From: Bacteroides caecigallinarum
GTDB taxonomy: Bacteria; Bacteroidota; Bacteroidia; Bacteroidales; Bacteroidaceae
Direction: 5' to 3'
NCBI RefSeq assembly: GCF_016902295.1
Contig: NZ_JACJLQ010000037.1
Span: 1-33,455, forward strand
DNA length: 33,455 nucleotides
The position numbers were made by a program, and so were the translations under genes. The notes under the pieces were generated by a model. The model was given only the letters and a program-made list of their open reading frames with translations. It made no database searches and was not told where the DNA came from. The first letter of the stretch is position 1. The number at the start of each line of letters is the position of its first letter. Shown in pieces: positions 1-8,551 of this stretch.

Positions 1-48
1 AATTATAGGGAAGATTAGCGCACTTACAATCCTACAATACATCAACTA

Positions 49-108
49 TAAAAACAACAAACCCATTGGCAAAGTTAAATATGCGCTAATTTAATTCCGC
101 CAACGGGT
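49..108 (-). terminator. Probable terminator of the restriction gene pair
   Basis: Arms at 61-70 and 99-108 pair over 10 bp, with one G-U wobble in the minus-strand RNA. The minus-strand transcript then runs into a U-rich tail (complement of 49-60). The stop codon (75-77) lies in the loop, so one arm is inside the 3' end of the coding sequence. The loop is long (28 nt), which lowers confidence. Confidence 0.45.
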
Positions 109-911
109 TCTTTATATATTCTTTCTTTATAATGTTTGCCCAATTTGTTGACTTCGTTAATAAAGAATTGGTATGTACCTTCTCCGCCTATAAAATCCCA
201 AGTCTCTTCTCCAATGAGAACACATGGATCATGCTTCATGTCAAACCAACGTGCTGGAAAGCTCCAAGAGTAGTTTTCTTTTATTCTATATGGGTTATAT
301 GGGAGAGCAAAATATGCTCCTTCGACAGGATGACCTTGCATTGCAAGCAATTTGAACATTTTCTCTTTACTAACTTTGGTTTGGTCGCTATTAGGAAGAG
401 GTCCTTTTAATTCAAAAGCATAAGTCTTGCCTGTTATGTTGTTAGTAGCAAGGATGTCACAAATAACAGTTACAGGGATAGGCTCGCCGCCTCCTGCAAG
501 AATATATTTCAACTCTTCATTCCAATTAGGTAATGATTCGTGTACTTCTAGTTTATTTAGGACTTCTTGAATTCTTCGCAAACTTTCTTTACCAACAAGA
601 CCTTCTACTTTCACCTCTTGTCCACATTGTCCGTGGTGAATCTTACCGACTTCAACAGCCAATGATTGCCAGGCTTTTCCAAAAGGAGTGGTAAAACGTC
701 TCTCAAAATGAGAGCCTTTCCAAATTTCGTTAGGTACAAGTGCAGCATATAACGGCTTGTCCTTACAAAACTCCTCTGCAATAAAAGGATGATTGAATAA
801 AACATTATTCATTACTCCGTCCATCAACTTTCTGATTACGGAAAGAATAGCTTCTGAAACACTATTATAATCTATCTTTTTACTATTATCGTCAAAGAAG
901 AAAAAAAACAT
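75..911 (-). CDS. Probable type II restriction endonuclease (TdeIII-like)
   Basis: This 278-residue cytoplasmic protein has a plausible PD-(D/E)XK nuclease core: D152 in VICDILAT, then E167-L-K169 in TYAFELKG. A basic segment follows (QTKVSKEKMFKLL, 177-189). The overall pattern resembles the TdeIII family of type II restriction enzymes, which cut short palindromic DNA; this is a recollection of the family, not a search result. The ATG at 909-911 follows the stop of the upstream PmeII-like gene by 2 nt. An AAGGA ribosome-binding sequence sits inside the end of that gene, so the two are probably translationally coupled. The N-terminus is odd: residues 2-6 are all Phe, encoded partly by a run of eight T. 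If that start is wrong, Met30 is the next candidate. No methyltransferase is adjacent. Confidence is good that it is a nuclease, moderate on family. Confidence 0.55.
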   Translation of the reverse strand: MFFFFFDDNSKKIDYNSVSEAILSVIRKLMDGVMNNVLFNHPFIAEEFCKDKPLYAALVPNEIWKGSHFERRFTTPFGKAWQSLAVEVGKIHHGQCGQEVKVEGLVGKESLRRIQEVLNKLEVHESLPNWNEELKYILAGGGEPIPVTVICDILATNNITGKTYAFELKGPLPNSDQTKVSKEKMFKLLAMQGHPVEGAYFALPYNPYRIKENYSWSFPARWFDMKHDPCVLIGEETWDFIGGEGTYQFFINEVNKLGKHYKERIYKEPVGGIKLAHI

Positions 912-913
912 GC

Positions 914-1675
914 TTATTCCTTTTTAGATACTTTTGGTGTCTTAATAGCTGCATTTAAGCGAACTATCTTTTCCCATTCAATGTCGCCATTAGCATTGCA
1001 GTAATCTTTAATAAATTCCTGGGTAAACTTATTGATCATACGACCATACTCTATGTAGTACCCTTCATTTTTTTCCTTAGCTTTGAAACCAAGTGGTTCT
1101 ATAATGTCCACAAATAAAGTTGGTTCGCCTGATATTAGAGTCCAAAATTTTTCACCACAGTACTTTTCGTGGTCGCTATCGTTATAGCTTTTGTTGTCAT
1201 TGCCATAGCAGCAACCTTCAATGCACATTGTAGGCACGGCTTTTCGGCTTGTATTGAAAACTCGTCTAGCTGTGCGGAACTGTTCTTTTTGTTTTTTCAT
1301 TGAAGTGGAATTGCTCCATGCCGGACCTGATTTTACAGATACAAAATAGTGAACTCCTTCTTTGTCAAATTCAAGGTCAATACCTTCTGCTGATGACTTA
1401 TAGCCTCCATATACTTTCTCAGCTACGAACATTGCAATACCTTCCATCCAGTTCCCAAAAATACTTTCTTCTGCCGATGACATTGTTGCGGAGGCAAGGC
1501 TTTCTACCATGCTTCCAGCAGTAACTATGTTTTTGGCTTTAAACATATATGGATTCTTACGAGAAAGGAGTTCCTTAAGATTAACCGATTGCAATTTTGC
1601 TATTCGATTGGCATGAAACTCGCTTATATGTTGCTCCACATATTGGGTTATACTATTGATTAATTCTGTATTCAT
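914..1675 (-). CDS. PmeII-like type II restriction endonuclease
   Basis: This 253-residue protein resembles PmeII-family restriction endonucleases. Recognisable segments are RKNPYMFKAKNIVTA (39-53), AEESIFGNWMEGIAMF (68-83), GGYKSSAEGIDLEF (90-103) and YFVSVKSGPAWSNS (110-123). D100 and K115 would be the metal-site residues. The usual Glu of the ExK motif is Ser113, which I recall as normal for this family. Cys151, Cys155, Cys156, His169 and Cys173 form a cluster that could bind a metal (inference). It is the first gene of a two-gene unit with the nuclease that follows 2 nt downstream. No sigma-ABfr promoter match stands out in the 200 nt upstream (1676-1875), which hold no gene that I can see. 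A protecting methyltransferase is expected but is not in the window. Confidence 0.68.
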   Translation of the reverse strand: MNTELINSITQYVEQHISEFHANRIAKLQSVNLKELLSRKNPYMFKAKNIVTAGSMVESLASATMSSAEESIFGNWMEGIAMFVAEKVYGGYKSSAEGIDLEFDKEGVHYFVSVKSGPAWSNSTSMKKQKEQFRTARRVFNTSRKAVPTMCIEGCCYGNDNKSYNDSDHEKYCGEKFWTLISGEPTLFVDIIEPLGFKAKEKNEGYYIEYGRMINKFTQEFIKDYCNANGDIEWEKIVRLNAAIKTPKVSKKE

Positions 1676-1875
1676 GATTTTGGTTGGTTTGTTAAAGTCT
1701 CCATTGCATATTACGCTATTTGGTGTGTATGTTATTTATTGATTCATTTTAGGAATTCAAGCATTTCTTTAGTCTTATTTGGGTATAATGCTATATGATA
1801 TTTTAGTGCAAAAAAAACAATTTTTTTTGAGTATGAAATATGAAACTATAAAAAATATCGTTTTTACAGTGAATC

Positions 1876-2349
1876 TTATTTTTTTGAACCTATTTTGTAG
1901 AATACTTCTTTCAATCCCTTCTTCAAGACAGGATGTACAGCATCACTTGCTATTTCCACTAATGGTTTCATCACGAAATCCCTTTCCGTTATGAGCGGGT
2001 GGGGGATAGTAAGTTCCTCTGTCTCCATAATCATATCGTCGTAAAGGAGAATGTCGATGTCAATAGGGCGGTCGGAATATACCTTGTTTACGGATTTCTG
2101 TGTTCTGCCCATTTCTATTTCTATATCTTTTATTATATGTAGGAGATTTAAAGGCTCGAGTGATGTCTCCACACAAATGGCTGCATTCAGAAATTGGTTT
2201 TCAGATTCGAATCCCCACGGTTCTGTCACATAAAAAGAAGATAGGGAAGTAACCTTCCCTATCTTTTCTTCTATATATTTTACTGCCGTTAGCAGATTGT
2301 TTCTTTTATCGCCAAGGTTTGTCCCAAGGCCCAAGAATACTTTTGCCAT
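1876..2349 (-). CDS. folK: HPPK (6-hydroxymethyl-7,8-dihydropterin pyrophosphokinase)
   Basis: This enzyme transfers pyrophosphate from ATP to 6-hydroxymethyl-7,8-dihydropterin, the step before dihydropteroate synthase in folate synthesis. The 157 residues match the single-domain family size. Diagnostic segments are the N-terminal FLGLGTNLGD (5-14), ETSLEPLNLL (61-70) and DRPIDIDILLYDD (93-105), with Asp97 and Asp99 as Mg-ATP ligands, then IPHPLITERDFVMKPL (115-130). It is the last gene of the ftsX-uppP-truB-queA operon: its ATG lies 2 nt past the queA stop, which implies coupling. The function follows the enzyme family; the operon position is seen directly. Nothing about it is unusual. Confidence 0.96.
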   Translation of the reverse strand: MAKVFLGLGTNLGDKRNNLLTAVKYIEEKIGKVTSLSSFYVTEPWGFESENQFLNAAICVETSLEPLNLLHIIKDIEIEMGRTQKSVNKVYSDRPIDIDILLYDDMIMETEELTIPHPLITERDFVMKPLVEIASDAVHPVLKKGLKEVFYKIGSKK

Positions 2350-2351
2350 GA

Positions 2352-3407
2352 TTATTTGTCTAATATTAGCATAGCGTCTCCGTAAGTACCGAAACGGTAA
2401 TCTTCTTTCAACGCAACGTTATAGGCATCCATTATCAGTTCGTATCCTCCGTATGAGCATACAAGCATAAGCATTGTTGACATAGGCATGTTAAAATTGC
2501 TCACCATAGAGTTTGCTACGCTGAAATCGTATGGAGGGAATATGAACTTGTTGGTCCATCCTTCGTATTCCTTAAGGTGTCCGTCAGTGCTGACAGCTGT
2601 TTCGATGGCTCTCATGACTGTTGTACCTACGGCGCAGATTTTATGACCGTTGTCTTTAGCGTTGTTTACTATACGGCACGCTTCGGCATTGACAAACATC
2701 TGTTCAGAGTCCACTTTATGCTTTGTAAGGTCCTCTACATCTATTTCGCGGAAGTTACCAAGTCCGGCATGCATAGTGATGAATGCAAAGTCAATGCCTT
2801 TGATTTCCATACGCTTCATAAGTTCGCGGCTGAAGTGTAATCCTGAAGCAGGAACTGTGACGGCACCTTCATTTTTGGCAAAAATGTTCTGGAAACGCTC
2901 TTCATCAATTTTTTCGGCACGGCGATGAATGAATGGTGGCAATGGTGGTTCGCCAAGCGCATAAAGTGCTTTTTTGAATTCATCGTGCGGACCATCATAG
3001 AGGAAACGCAGTGTACGTCCTCTTGAAGTTGTATTGTCTATTACTTCGGCAACCATTGAATCGTCCTCACCGAAATACAATTTGTTGCCGATACGGATTT
3101 TGCGTGCAGGGTCAACAAGAACATCCCAAAGGCGGAACTCTTCATTAAGCTCTCTAAGCAGGAATACTTCTATTTTAGCGCCTGTTTTTTCTTTGTTTCC
3201 GTACAAACGTGCAGGGAATACTTTTGTGTCGTTAAAGATAAACACATCCTTGTCGTCGAAATAATTCAGGATGTCCTTGAACATCTTGTGCTCTATTTCG
3301 CCTGTCGATTTATGAACCACCATAAGGCGTGACTCGTCTCTGTATTCTGTAGGATACAGGGCAATTTTTTCATCAGGCAATTTGAATTTGAATTGTGACA
3401 GTTTCAT
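2352..3407 (-). CDS. queA: S-adenosylmethionine:tRNA ribosyltransferase-isomerase
   Basis: QueA moves the ribosyl part of S-adenosylmethionine onto preQ1 at the wobble position of tRNAs with GUN anticodons, giving epoxyqueuosine. The 351-residue length is normal. Family signatures are visible: [12 protein letters not shown] near the N-terminus, [15 protein letters not shown] (about 54-68), [24 protein letters not shown] (about 182-193) and [11 protein letters not shown] (about 209-219). It lies 19 nt after truB and 2 nt before folK in the same operon. The other window genes acting on tRNA are truB, miaB and leuS. The preQ1 pathway genes are not here. Confidence 0.96.
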   Translation of the reverse strand: MKLSQFKFKLPDEKIALYPTEYRDESRLMVVHKSTGEIEHKMFKDILNYFDDKDVFIFNDTKVFPARLYGNKEKTGAKIEVFLLRELNEEFRLWDVLVDPARKIRIGNKLYFGEDDSMVAEVIDNTTSRGRTLRFLYDGPHDEFKKALYALGEPPLPPFIHRRAEKIDEERFQNIFAKNEGAVTVPASGLHFSRELMKRMEIKGIDFAFITMHAGLGNFREIDVEDLTKHKVDSEQMFVNAEACRIVNNAKDNGHKICAVGTTVMRAIETAVSTDGHLKEYEGWTNKFIFPPYDFSVANSMVSNFNMPMSTMLMLVCSYGGYELIMDAYNVALKEDYRFGTYGDAMLILDK

Positions 3408-3426
3408 CTTTTGTTCCTTTCTTTCC

Positions 3427-4134
3427 TTAATCGTTTGTAACTTTAATATCTTGCTTGTCGAGCCATTGCTCGAAGTCTTCAGGTTTCATACAGTCTTCAA
3501 GTCTCACATCACCTACGCGTGTACGTATCAGTCCCGTGAGATGAGCTCCACTGTTCAGGGCTTGACCGATGTCTCTTGCCAAGGCTCTTATGTAAGTTCC
3601 TTTGCTGCATACCACTCTGATTTTTATTTCAGGAAGACTGCATTCCAGCAACTCTATATCATCTATAACAAGAGTCTTGGCTTTTAGTTCAACATCATCG
3701 CCTTTTCTTGCCAGATCGTAGGCCCTTTTACCGTCCACCTTGCATGCCGAGAATACAGGCGGCACCTGTTCTATGGTTCCAATGAATTTTTTCAGTACTT
3801 CTTCCACCATCTCACGAGTAATGTGTTCGGTAGGATATGTCGCGTCGATTTCCTTTTCAAGGTCGAACGATGGAGTGGTTGCCCCTAACTGCAGGGTCGC
3901 GATGTATTCCTTTGTGTGGTACTGAAACTCCTCTATCCTCTTTGTAGCCTTTCCGGTACAGATAATCATTACTCCTGTCGCAAGCGGATCAAGTGTTCCG
4001 GCATGTCCCACTTTTATTTTCTTCACCCCCAGTTTACGGCTTATGTGATATCTAAGCTTGTTTACTACAGCAAATGATGTCCACTTCAGCGGTTTGTCTA
4101 TGTATAGAATTTCTCCTTCCTTAAAATCCAGCAT
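3427..4134 (-). CDS. truB: tRNA pseudouridine-55 synthase
   Basis: TruB makes pseudouridine at position 55 in the T-loop of most tRNAs. The catalytic Asp49 lies in [14 protein letters not shown] (42-55). Further family landmarks are [16 protein letters not shown] (13-28), [16 protein letters not shown] and the segment [13 protein letters not shown] near residue 190. At 235 residues the protein is short, without the long C-terminal PUA-like domain of the Escherichia coli enzyme, as is common in Bacteroidetes. It starts 10 nt past uppP in the operon. The assignment is secure from the motifs. Confidence 0.96.
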   Translation of the reverse strand: MLDFKEGEILYIDKPLKWTSFAVVNKLRYHISRKLGVKKIKVGHAGTLDPLATGVMIICTGKATKRIEEFQYHTKEYIATLQLGATTPSFDLEKEIDATYPTEHITREMVEEVLKKFIGTIEQVPPVFSACKVDGKRAYDLARKGDDVELKAKTLVIDDIELLECSLPEIKIRVVCSKGTYIRALARDIGQALNSGAHLTGLIRTRVGDVRLEDCMKPEDFEQWLDKQDIKVTND

Positions 4135-4144
4135 ACAGACCGTT

Positions 4145-4948
4145 TTAGTTCAATAATGATACAGCTATAGTTATGGCTCCGGCTATGGCACAATAAATAC
4201 CAAAGTAAACCAGTTTTCCTTTCTTGACAATGTTAATCATCCATTTGCAGGCGATACATCCGGAAATGAAGGCTGCAAGGAAACCTGCAATAAGTGCGCC
4301 TATAGACATTTCTGCGTTGGCTGCTGACGCATCTTTCACTATTTCCATTCCGCTCAATAATGCTTCACCCAGTATCGGAGGAATAACCATAAGGAATGAG
4401 AATTGCGCAAGTGTCTCTTTCTTGTTGCCTAATAACAATCCTGTGGCTATGGTAGAGCCTGAACGTGACAATCCCGGCATTACTGCACAAGCCTGTGCCA
4501 AACCGATAATGAACGCGTCTTTCATGCTGATTTTCTCTTTGGTGCGAGGCTTGGCATAATAAGAGAATACCAACAGAGATGCAGTGACCAACAGCATTAT
4601 TCCTACAATCAGAAGTCCTGAACTGAATATGTCTTCTACATAGTCTTTGAAGAACACTCCTACAATACCCACAGGAATCATGGAAACTATGATGTTCAAT
4701 ACATATTTTGTCTCTTCGTTCATCTGGAATTTGAACAGACCACGGAAAATCCAGTCTATCTCTTTCCACAATATTACCAGAGTACTAAGTACGGTCGCCA
4801 CATGCACCACAATGGTGAATGTCAAGTTTTCTTCACCTTCTATTCCAAAAAGTGCAGAGCCGATGGCAAGATGCCCACTACTGCTCACAGGCAGGTATTC
4901 TGTGAGTCCTTGAAGGATTCCCAGAATAATAGCTTCAATCCAAGTCAT
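4145..4948 (-). CDS. uppP: Undecaprenyl-diphosphatase (BacA type)
   Basis: This integral membrane enzyme dephosphorylates undecaprenyl diphosphate to recycle the lipid carrier for peptidoglycan and other surface glycans. Activity usually brings bacitracin tolerance. The two conserved family motifs are both present: [14 protein letters not shown] (14-27, with Glu17 and His26) and [10 protein letters not shown] (158-167). About eight hydrophobic segments fill the 267 residues, which is the usual size. The gene follows the DUF3098 small membrane gene by 12 nt. Its place between ftsX and truB is a Bacteroidetes-type arrangement that links septation and wall-lipid supply. Confidence 0.96.
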   Translation of the reverse strand: MTWIEAIILGILQGLTEYLPVSSSGHLAIGSALFGIEGEENLTFTIVVHVATVLSTLVILWKEIDWIFRGLFKFQMNEETKYVLNIIVSMIPVGIVGVFFKDYVEDIFSSGLLIVGIMLLVTASLLVFSYYAKPRTKEKISMKDAFIIGLAQACAVMPGLSRSGSTIATGLLLGNKKETLAQFSFLMVIPPILGEALLSGMEIVKDASAANAEMSIGALIAGFLAAFISGCIACKWMINIVKKGKLVYFGIYCAIAGAITIAVSLLN

Positions 4949-4960
4949 GTTTTGTTATTC

Positions 4961-5206
4961 TTAATTTTCGATATTTTCTGAAATTGATTTTGGTTTACGC
5001 AGTATGCCGTATATCATGGATATAAATCCGATGAAACATACCAAAGGTGCCACCTTTATGCGGCGTGCGCTGAATATGTCCGGTTCGAAAGTTGTTTCTG
5101 TAGAACCGGGTCCGGTCATCAGCAGGAAGCCGATGATGATAATAGCCATCCCTATCCCCAGGAGGATGAAGTTGGTTTTGTCGAATGCAAATTTATTTCT
5201 GTCCAT
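4961..5206 (-). CDS. Small two-TM membrane protein (DUF3098 family)
   Basis: The product has about 81 residues, with two hydrophobic segments separated by a short extracytoplasmic stretch (GPGSTETTFEPDIFSARRIK). This resembles the DUF3098 family, whose function is unknown. I chose the ATG at 5204-5206 (MDRNKFAFDKTNFILL) because family members start close to the FAFDKTNF block and it avoids overlap with ftsX. An ATG at 5242 would add 12 residues and overlap the ftsX stop by 14 nt. The constant position between ftsX and uppP suggests a role near FtsX or the envelope, which is inference from context only. Confidence 0.75.
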   Translation of the reverse strand: MDRNKFAFDKTNFILLGIGMAIIIIGFLLMTGPGSTETTFEPDIFSARRIKVAPLVCFIGFISMIYGILRKPKSISENIEN

Positions 5207-5228
5207 ATTTTTGATAATGTTATTGTTT

Positions 5229-6089
5229 TCAATAAAGTTCACTGATTTTCATGCGCAGATATTTATTGATAGATATGTAAGCGCATAATGTAGTTATTAT
5301 AATTCCGAACACCATAACTGCAACGGCAACTATAAGCACACTTTCCGGTGAAATAATGACAAGAAGCTCTGGCTCGTTTTTCACGGCCATGTATGCCAAG
5401 GCTGTAAGAATAGCATTTGCGGCGGCTCCTGACAGTATTCCTATCCATAAGTTTCTGCTGATGAACGGTCGGCGTATAAATCCCCAGCTGGCTCCGACCA
5501 ATTTCATAGTATGTATCAGGAACCTTTTGGAATATATAGTCAGCCTTATGGTATTGTTTATAAGCGAGAATGAAATCAGCGACAGTAATACAGCCAGTCC
5601 GAGAAGGAATACGCTTATCTTCTTTAGGTTTTTGTTTACAGAGTCAAGCAGATTCTGCGGATAGCTGACTTCTATAATGTTTTTGTTCTCTAACAATTCC
5701 TTTTCTATCCATTTTATGCTGTCAGGATCAGTATATCCTGCATTAAGTCTGATTTCCATTGACGCGTTGAACGGATTATGTCCTAAAAACTCGCTTGGGT
5801 CTGTACCCATAGCTTCAATCTGTTCCTCAAGAGCCTGTTCCTTTGATATATAGACTATTTTCTTAACATAATCTTTTTTGTTGAGGCTTTCCTGAAGTTT
5901 TATGATTGAAGTTTCCTTTATATTGTCGTCAAGTATAGCGCTGAATGCTATATTCTCTCTGATATAGACAGAAAGATTGTTTGCGGTCAGTACAAAGAAT
6001 ACCACAAGTCCAAGCAGAAACAATACCATTGTTGTACTTATGCCAGCAGTGATCAACTGCATGTCGAATATAGACTTACGTTTTTTCAT
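5229..6089 (-). CDS. ftsX: Cell division protein FtsX
   Basis: FtsX is the membrane half of the FtsEX complex, which in other bacteria drives septal peptidoglycan hydrolases from ATP hydrolysis by FtsE. The 286 residues show the FtsX layout: a cytoplasmic start rich in Lys/Arg, TM1 at about 14-36, an extracytoplasmic domain (about 37-155, including VKKIVYISKEQALEEQ), then three C-terminal TM segments at about 158-180, 205-228 and 240-270. Its ATG overlaps the stop of the upstream methyltransferase (ATGA, 6086-6089), so translation is coupled. FtsE is not adjacent in this window, so the ATPase partner must be encoded elsewhere. Confidence 0.9.
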   Translation of the reverse strand: MKKRKSIFDMQLITAGISTTMVLFLLGLVVFFVLTANNLSVYIRENIAFSAILDDNIKETSIIKLQESLNKKDYVKKIVYISKEQALEEQIEAMGTDPSEFLGHNPFNASMEIRLNAGYTDPDSIKWIEKELLENKNIIEVSYPQNLLDSVNKNLKKISVFLLGLAVLLSLISFSLINNTIRLTIYSKRFLIHTMKLVGASWGFIRRPFISRNLWIGILSGAAANAILTALAYMAVKNEPELLVIISPESVLIVAVAVMVFGIIITTLCAYISINKYLRMKISELY

Positions 6090-6988
6090 AACTGTTTCTT
6101 TCTGAATATATAAATCATTGAGCTGCTCTTGTCCTTATGGTTGAAAGATGCAAACCAGGCTTTTGTTCCGGTAAATAGTCCACGAACAAAAGTGTGGGAC
6201 TTTTTCATATACTTTTCGCTGAGCATTGAAACGTAAAAGGCATCGAAAGGCATAGGATACCTTTCAGTCATTACAAAACGATGTTTTGATGCAATGTTGT
6301 TTATTGTTGTCGGTGTGAAATGCCAAAGGTGACGTGGAACGTCGTAAGCAGCCCATACATTCTTATATTTCCCGGCATCGTATGAAGATGCATTCGGCAC
6401 TGCCACTATCAGTGTACCGCTATCCTTGAGAATCTTGCTTAGTGTGTCCCATGTACGGTTCAGTTGTTCCAAGTGCTCCATTACATGCCATAATGTAATC
6501 ACGTCGAATGATTTTTCTTTTAGAGTGAACAGTGTCTCAGGGGTATTGACGTTTATTCCGAAATGTTCTTTAGCAAACTCTCTTGCCTGAGGACTTTTTT
6601 CAATCGCAGAGACCTGCCATCCTTCTTTTTTCATCTTATCGGCAAAATATCCTGTACCTGTGCCTATGTCAAGAATACGTCCACAGGTAAGATTGCTGCT
6701 TTGGCTCACAAGTCTGGCTTTTTCGGAAAGCATGTGCTTCCTTACCTTATGATATACAGAATTCATAAGTCCTTTGTGAGTATCGCTGTGCGAAATATAA
6801 TCCGGTGATTCGTAATATCTGCCTATTTCAGACTCTACAGGCGCATTCTGAGTAAACATAAAGCTACACTTCATGCACCGGTACAAATCGAAAGATTCGC
6901 CCGTGGCATAATGGTCTGTACATGTCATTGCCTTCTCAAACTGGCTTTGTCCGCATATTGGACACTTGTCTATATATAGTTTACTCAC
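6086..6988 (-). CDS. Class I SAM-dependent methyltransferase with zinc-finger-like N-terminus
   Basis: This is a cytoplasmic methyltransferase with an N-terminal four-cysteine knuckle (C9-x2-C12 and C38-x2-C41) and a Rossmann SAM site GRILDIGTGTGYF (103-115), followed by FDVITLWHVMEHL. The substrate is unknown; relatives act on small molecules, quinones or sugars. I prefer the GTG at 6986-6988 (VSKLYIDKCPICG) because AGGG lies a few bases upstream and the Cys knuckle follows at once. A TTG at 7018 would add 10 residues. It heads the ftsX operon, with a 4-nt overlap with ftsX. No specific function should be inferred from that position. Confidence 0.8.
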   Translation of the reverse strand: MSKLYIDKCPICGQSQFEKAMTCTDHYATGESFDLYRCMKCSFMFTQNAPVESEIGRYYESPDYISHSDTHKGLMNSVYHKVRKHMLSEKARLVSQSSNLTCGRILDIGTGTGYFADKMKKEGWQVSAIEKSPQAREFAKEHFGINVNTPETLFTLKEKSFDVITLWHVMEHLEQLNRTWDTLSKILKDSGTLIVAVPNASSYDAGKYKNVWAAYDVPRHLWHFTPTTINNIASKHRFVMTERYPMPFDAFYVSMLSEKYMKKSHTFVRGLFTGTKAWFASFNHKDKSSSMIYIFRKKQL

Positions 6989-7118
6989 TTTTATCCCTAA
7001 TTTGCTGCAAAATAACAAAATAAATAGGTATATACGGTATTTATTTAAAAGTTTTTAAGAGTATGTGCGTATATTCATTGTTTTTATATATCTTCGTATA
7101 AAAAATAAATCAGTGATT

Positions 7119-7310
7119 ATGGAAAATAAGAAACTTACACGTTCTAATGAAAGAATGATAGCCGGAGTATGTGCCGGTCTTGCAGAATATTTCGGTTTGG
7201 ATACAACTGTAGTAAGGGTGTGCTATGCCTTGCTTACTGTGTTTACTGCATTTTCCGGAGTGATAATATATCTTATCCTTATGATTGTGATGCCTGAGAG
7301 AAGGTGGTAA
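7119..7310 (+). CDS. PspC-domain membrane protein
   Basis: This is a 63-residue PspC-type protein: a basic RSNERMIAGVCAGLAEYFGLD block typical of the domain, then one hydrophobic helix (VVRVCYALLTVFTAFSGVIIYLILMIV), ending in MPERRW. PspC domains occur in phage-shock and envelope-stress proteins, but a stand-alone copy like this has no proven role. I chose the ATG at 7119-7121 because the domain begins right after it; an upstream in-frame start at 7065 would add an unconserved, promoter-like stretch. The gene is divergent from the ftsX operon and is followed by the inverted repeat at 7337-7377. Confidence 0.85.
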   Translation: MENKKLTRSNERMIAGVCAGLAEYFGLDTTVVRVCYALLTVFTAFSGVIIYLILMIVMPERRW

Positions 7311-7336
7311 ATAGGCAATGTTGAGTGAATAAAGCT

Positions 7337-7377
7337 ATTGGTTCACAAGTTAGTGGTCCACAAACTTGTGAACCAAT
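7337..7377. repeat. Perfect 15-bp inverted repeat before the ATPase gene
   Basis: Arms 7337-7351 and 7363-7377 are perfect reverse complements, with an 11-nt loop that itself holds a short GTGG/CCAC palindrome. It could terminate the PspC transcript, although no long T-run follows. It could also be an operator, because the right arm overlaps the -33 region of the ATPase promoter. Confidence 0.85.
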
Positions 7378-7396
7378 TTGAAATCGTATATATTTG
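7366..7396 (+). promoter_or_regulatory. Sigma-ABfr-type promoter of the ATPase gene
   Basis: TATATTTG at 7389-7396 matches the Bacteroidetes -7 box TAnnTTTG exactly. TTG at 7366-7368 lies 20 nt upstream, in the right place for the -33 box. Transcription would start near 7403, about 20 nt before the ATG at 7424. Confidence 0.65.
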
Positions 7397-7423
7397 TATT
7401 CGTATATACAAAAACAATAAACA

Positions 7424-8551
7424 ATGGAAAAAGCTTTCGTTTATGGTGTTTCTGTTGAGAATGAGAATTTTACTGACAGAATAAAAGAAACCAAAAGATT
7501 GAAACTTAATTTCACTAATGGTCTGAATACTATTTTGATTTCTCCAAGGCGAATGGGGAAAACCTCCTTAGTGAAGAAAGTTATTGATACATTGGATAAC
7601 CCTGAAATAAAGGTAGTATATATGGATGCTTATGATTGTAGAAGTGAATACGATTTCTATAATAAATTTGCAGCTTCTGTCATTAAGCAGACGTCTTCAA
7701 AGGTGGATCAGTGGTTGGAGAATGCCAAAGAGTTTCTTGTTCGTGTTTCTCCAAAAATATCGTTCAGTCCTGACCCTACAATGGATTATTCTGTTTCATT
7801 TGGAATTACTCCTGAAACTCATAGTCCTGAAGAAATCCTGTCCTTACCTGAGCTTATTGGTGCAAAAAAGAATATGCATATAGTTGTGTGCATAGATGAA
7901 TTTCAGCAGATAGGTGAATTTCCTGATTCATTAGATGTTCAGAAACGTTTACGCTCTGTATGGCAACATCAGAAATATACTTCATATTGTCTTTTTGGTA
8001 GCAAGAAACATTTAATGACTAAACTGTTTCAAAATAAACGTATGCCATTTTATCAATTTGGTGAGATGATGTATTTGGATAAGATTTCAACGGAAGATTG
8101 GGTATCATATATACAGTCAAGGTTTAAAAGTCGGAATAAAGAAATATCTGAAGACTGGTGTTTGGAGATATGCAAAATGACAGATAATTACTCATCTTAT
8201 GTACAGCAATTAGCATGGAATGTTTTGGCTGAAACTGATAAATATGTCGGTGAGGAAGAGTTTAAAGCAGCCAAAGAAGCCATGCTTGCTCAGTGTGATG
8301 CTCTTTTTGTTCAGCAAATTCAGGGCCTGACATCCTATCAGATGAATCTTTTGCGTGCTATTTGCAATGGTGTGAATAATGAATTTATGTCCAAGAAGGT
8401 GATGGATACATATAATTTAGGAACAAAGTCTAATTTTGCCCGTATCAAGAATGCACTTATAGAAAAAGAGTTGATAGAAGAGCGTAAGGATGGGTTATAT
8501 TTGTCGGATCCTATTTTTAAGATATGGTTCAATAGTAATTACAATGATTAA
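7424..8551 (+). CDS. P-loop ATPase with C-terminal winged helix (ATPase_2-like)
   Basis: This 375-residue cytoplasmic protein has Walker A SPRRMGKTS (40-48), Walker B VVCIDEF (154-160) and a sensor-like CLFGSKKHLM (189-198). Its C-terminal third (about 300-375) looks like a winged helix (SKKVMDTYNLGTKSNFARIKNALIEKELI). It resembles the archaeal-type ATPase_2 (STAND-like) proteins found in several copies in Bacteroides genomes, whose targets are unknown. The gene stands alone, has its own promoter overlapping a 15-bp inverted repeat, and ends before a bidirectional terminator. Codon use looks AT-richer than in the neighbouring housekeeping genes, which could mean recent acquisition (impression only). 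Defence, toxin-antitoxin-like or regulatory roles are all possible; none is shown. Confidence 0.75.
   Translation: MEKAFVYGVSVENENFTDRIKETKRLKLNFTNGLNTILISPRRMGKTSLVKKVIDTLDNPEIKVVYMDAYDCRSEYDFYNKFAASVIKQTSSKVDQWLENAKEFLVRVSPKISFSPDPTMDYSVSFGITPETHSPEEILSLPELIGAKKNMHIVVCIDEFQQIGEFPDSLDVQKRLRSVWQHQKYTSYCLFGSKKHLMTKLFQNKRMPFYQFGEMMYLDKISTEDWVSYIQSRFKSRNKEISEDWCLEICKMTDNYSSYVQQLAWNVLAETDKYVGEEEFKAAKEAMLAQCDALFVQQIQGLTSYQMNLLRAICNGVNNEFMSKKVMDTYNLGTKSNFARIKNALIEKELIEERKDGLYLSDPIFKIWFNSNYND

Noticed and set aside
14..90. A 9-bp inverted repeat (14-22 and 82-90) interleaved with the terminator arms, suggesting a pseudoknot
   Set aside because: Arms this short 60 nt apart occur by chance fairly often, and one arm is inside coding sequence. 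The overlapping terminator explains the site better.
7065..7118. Longer start for the PspC protein at 7065
   Set aside because: The extra 18 residues are unconserved and lie in AT-rich promoter-like DNA. The PspC domain begins immediately after the ATG at 7119.
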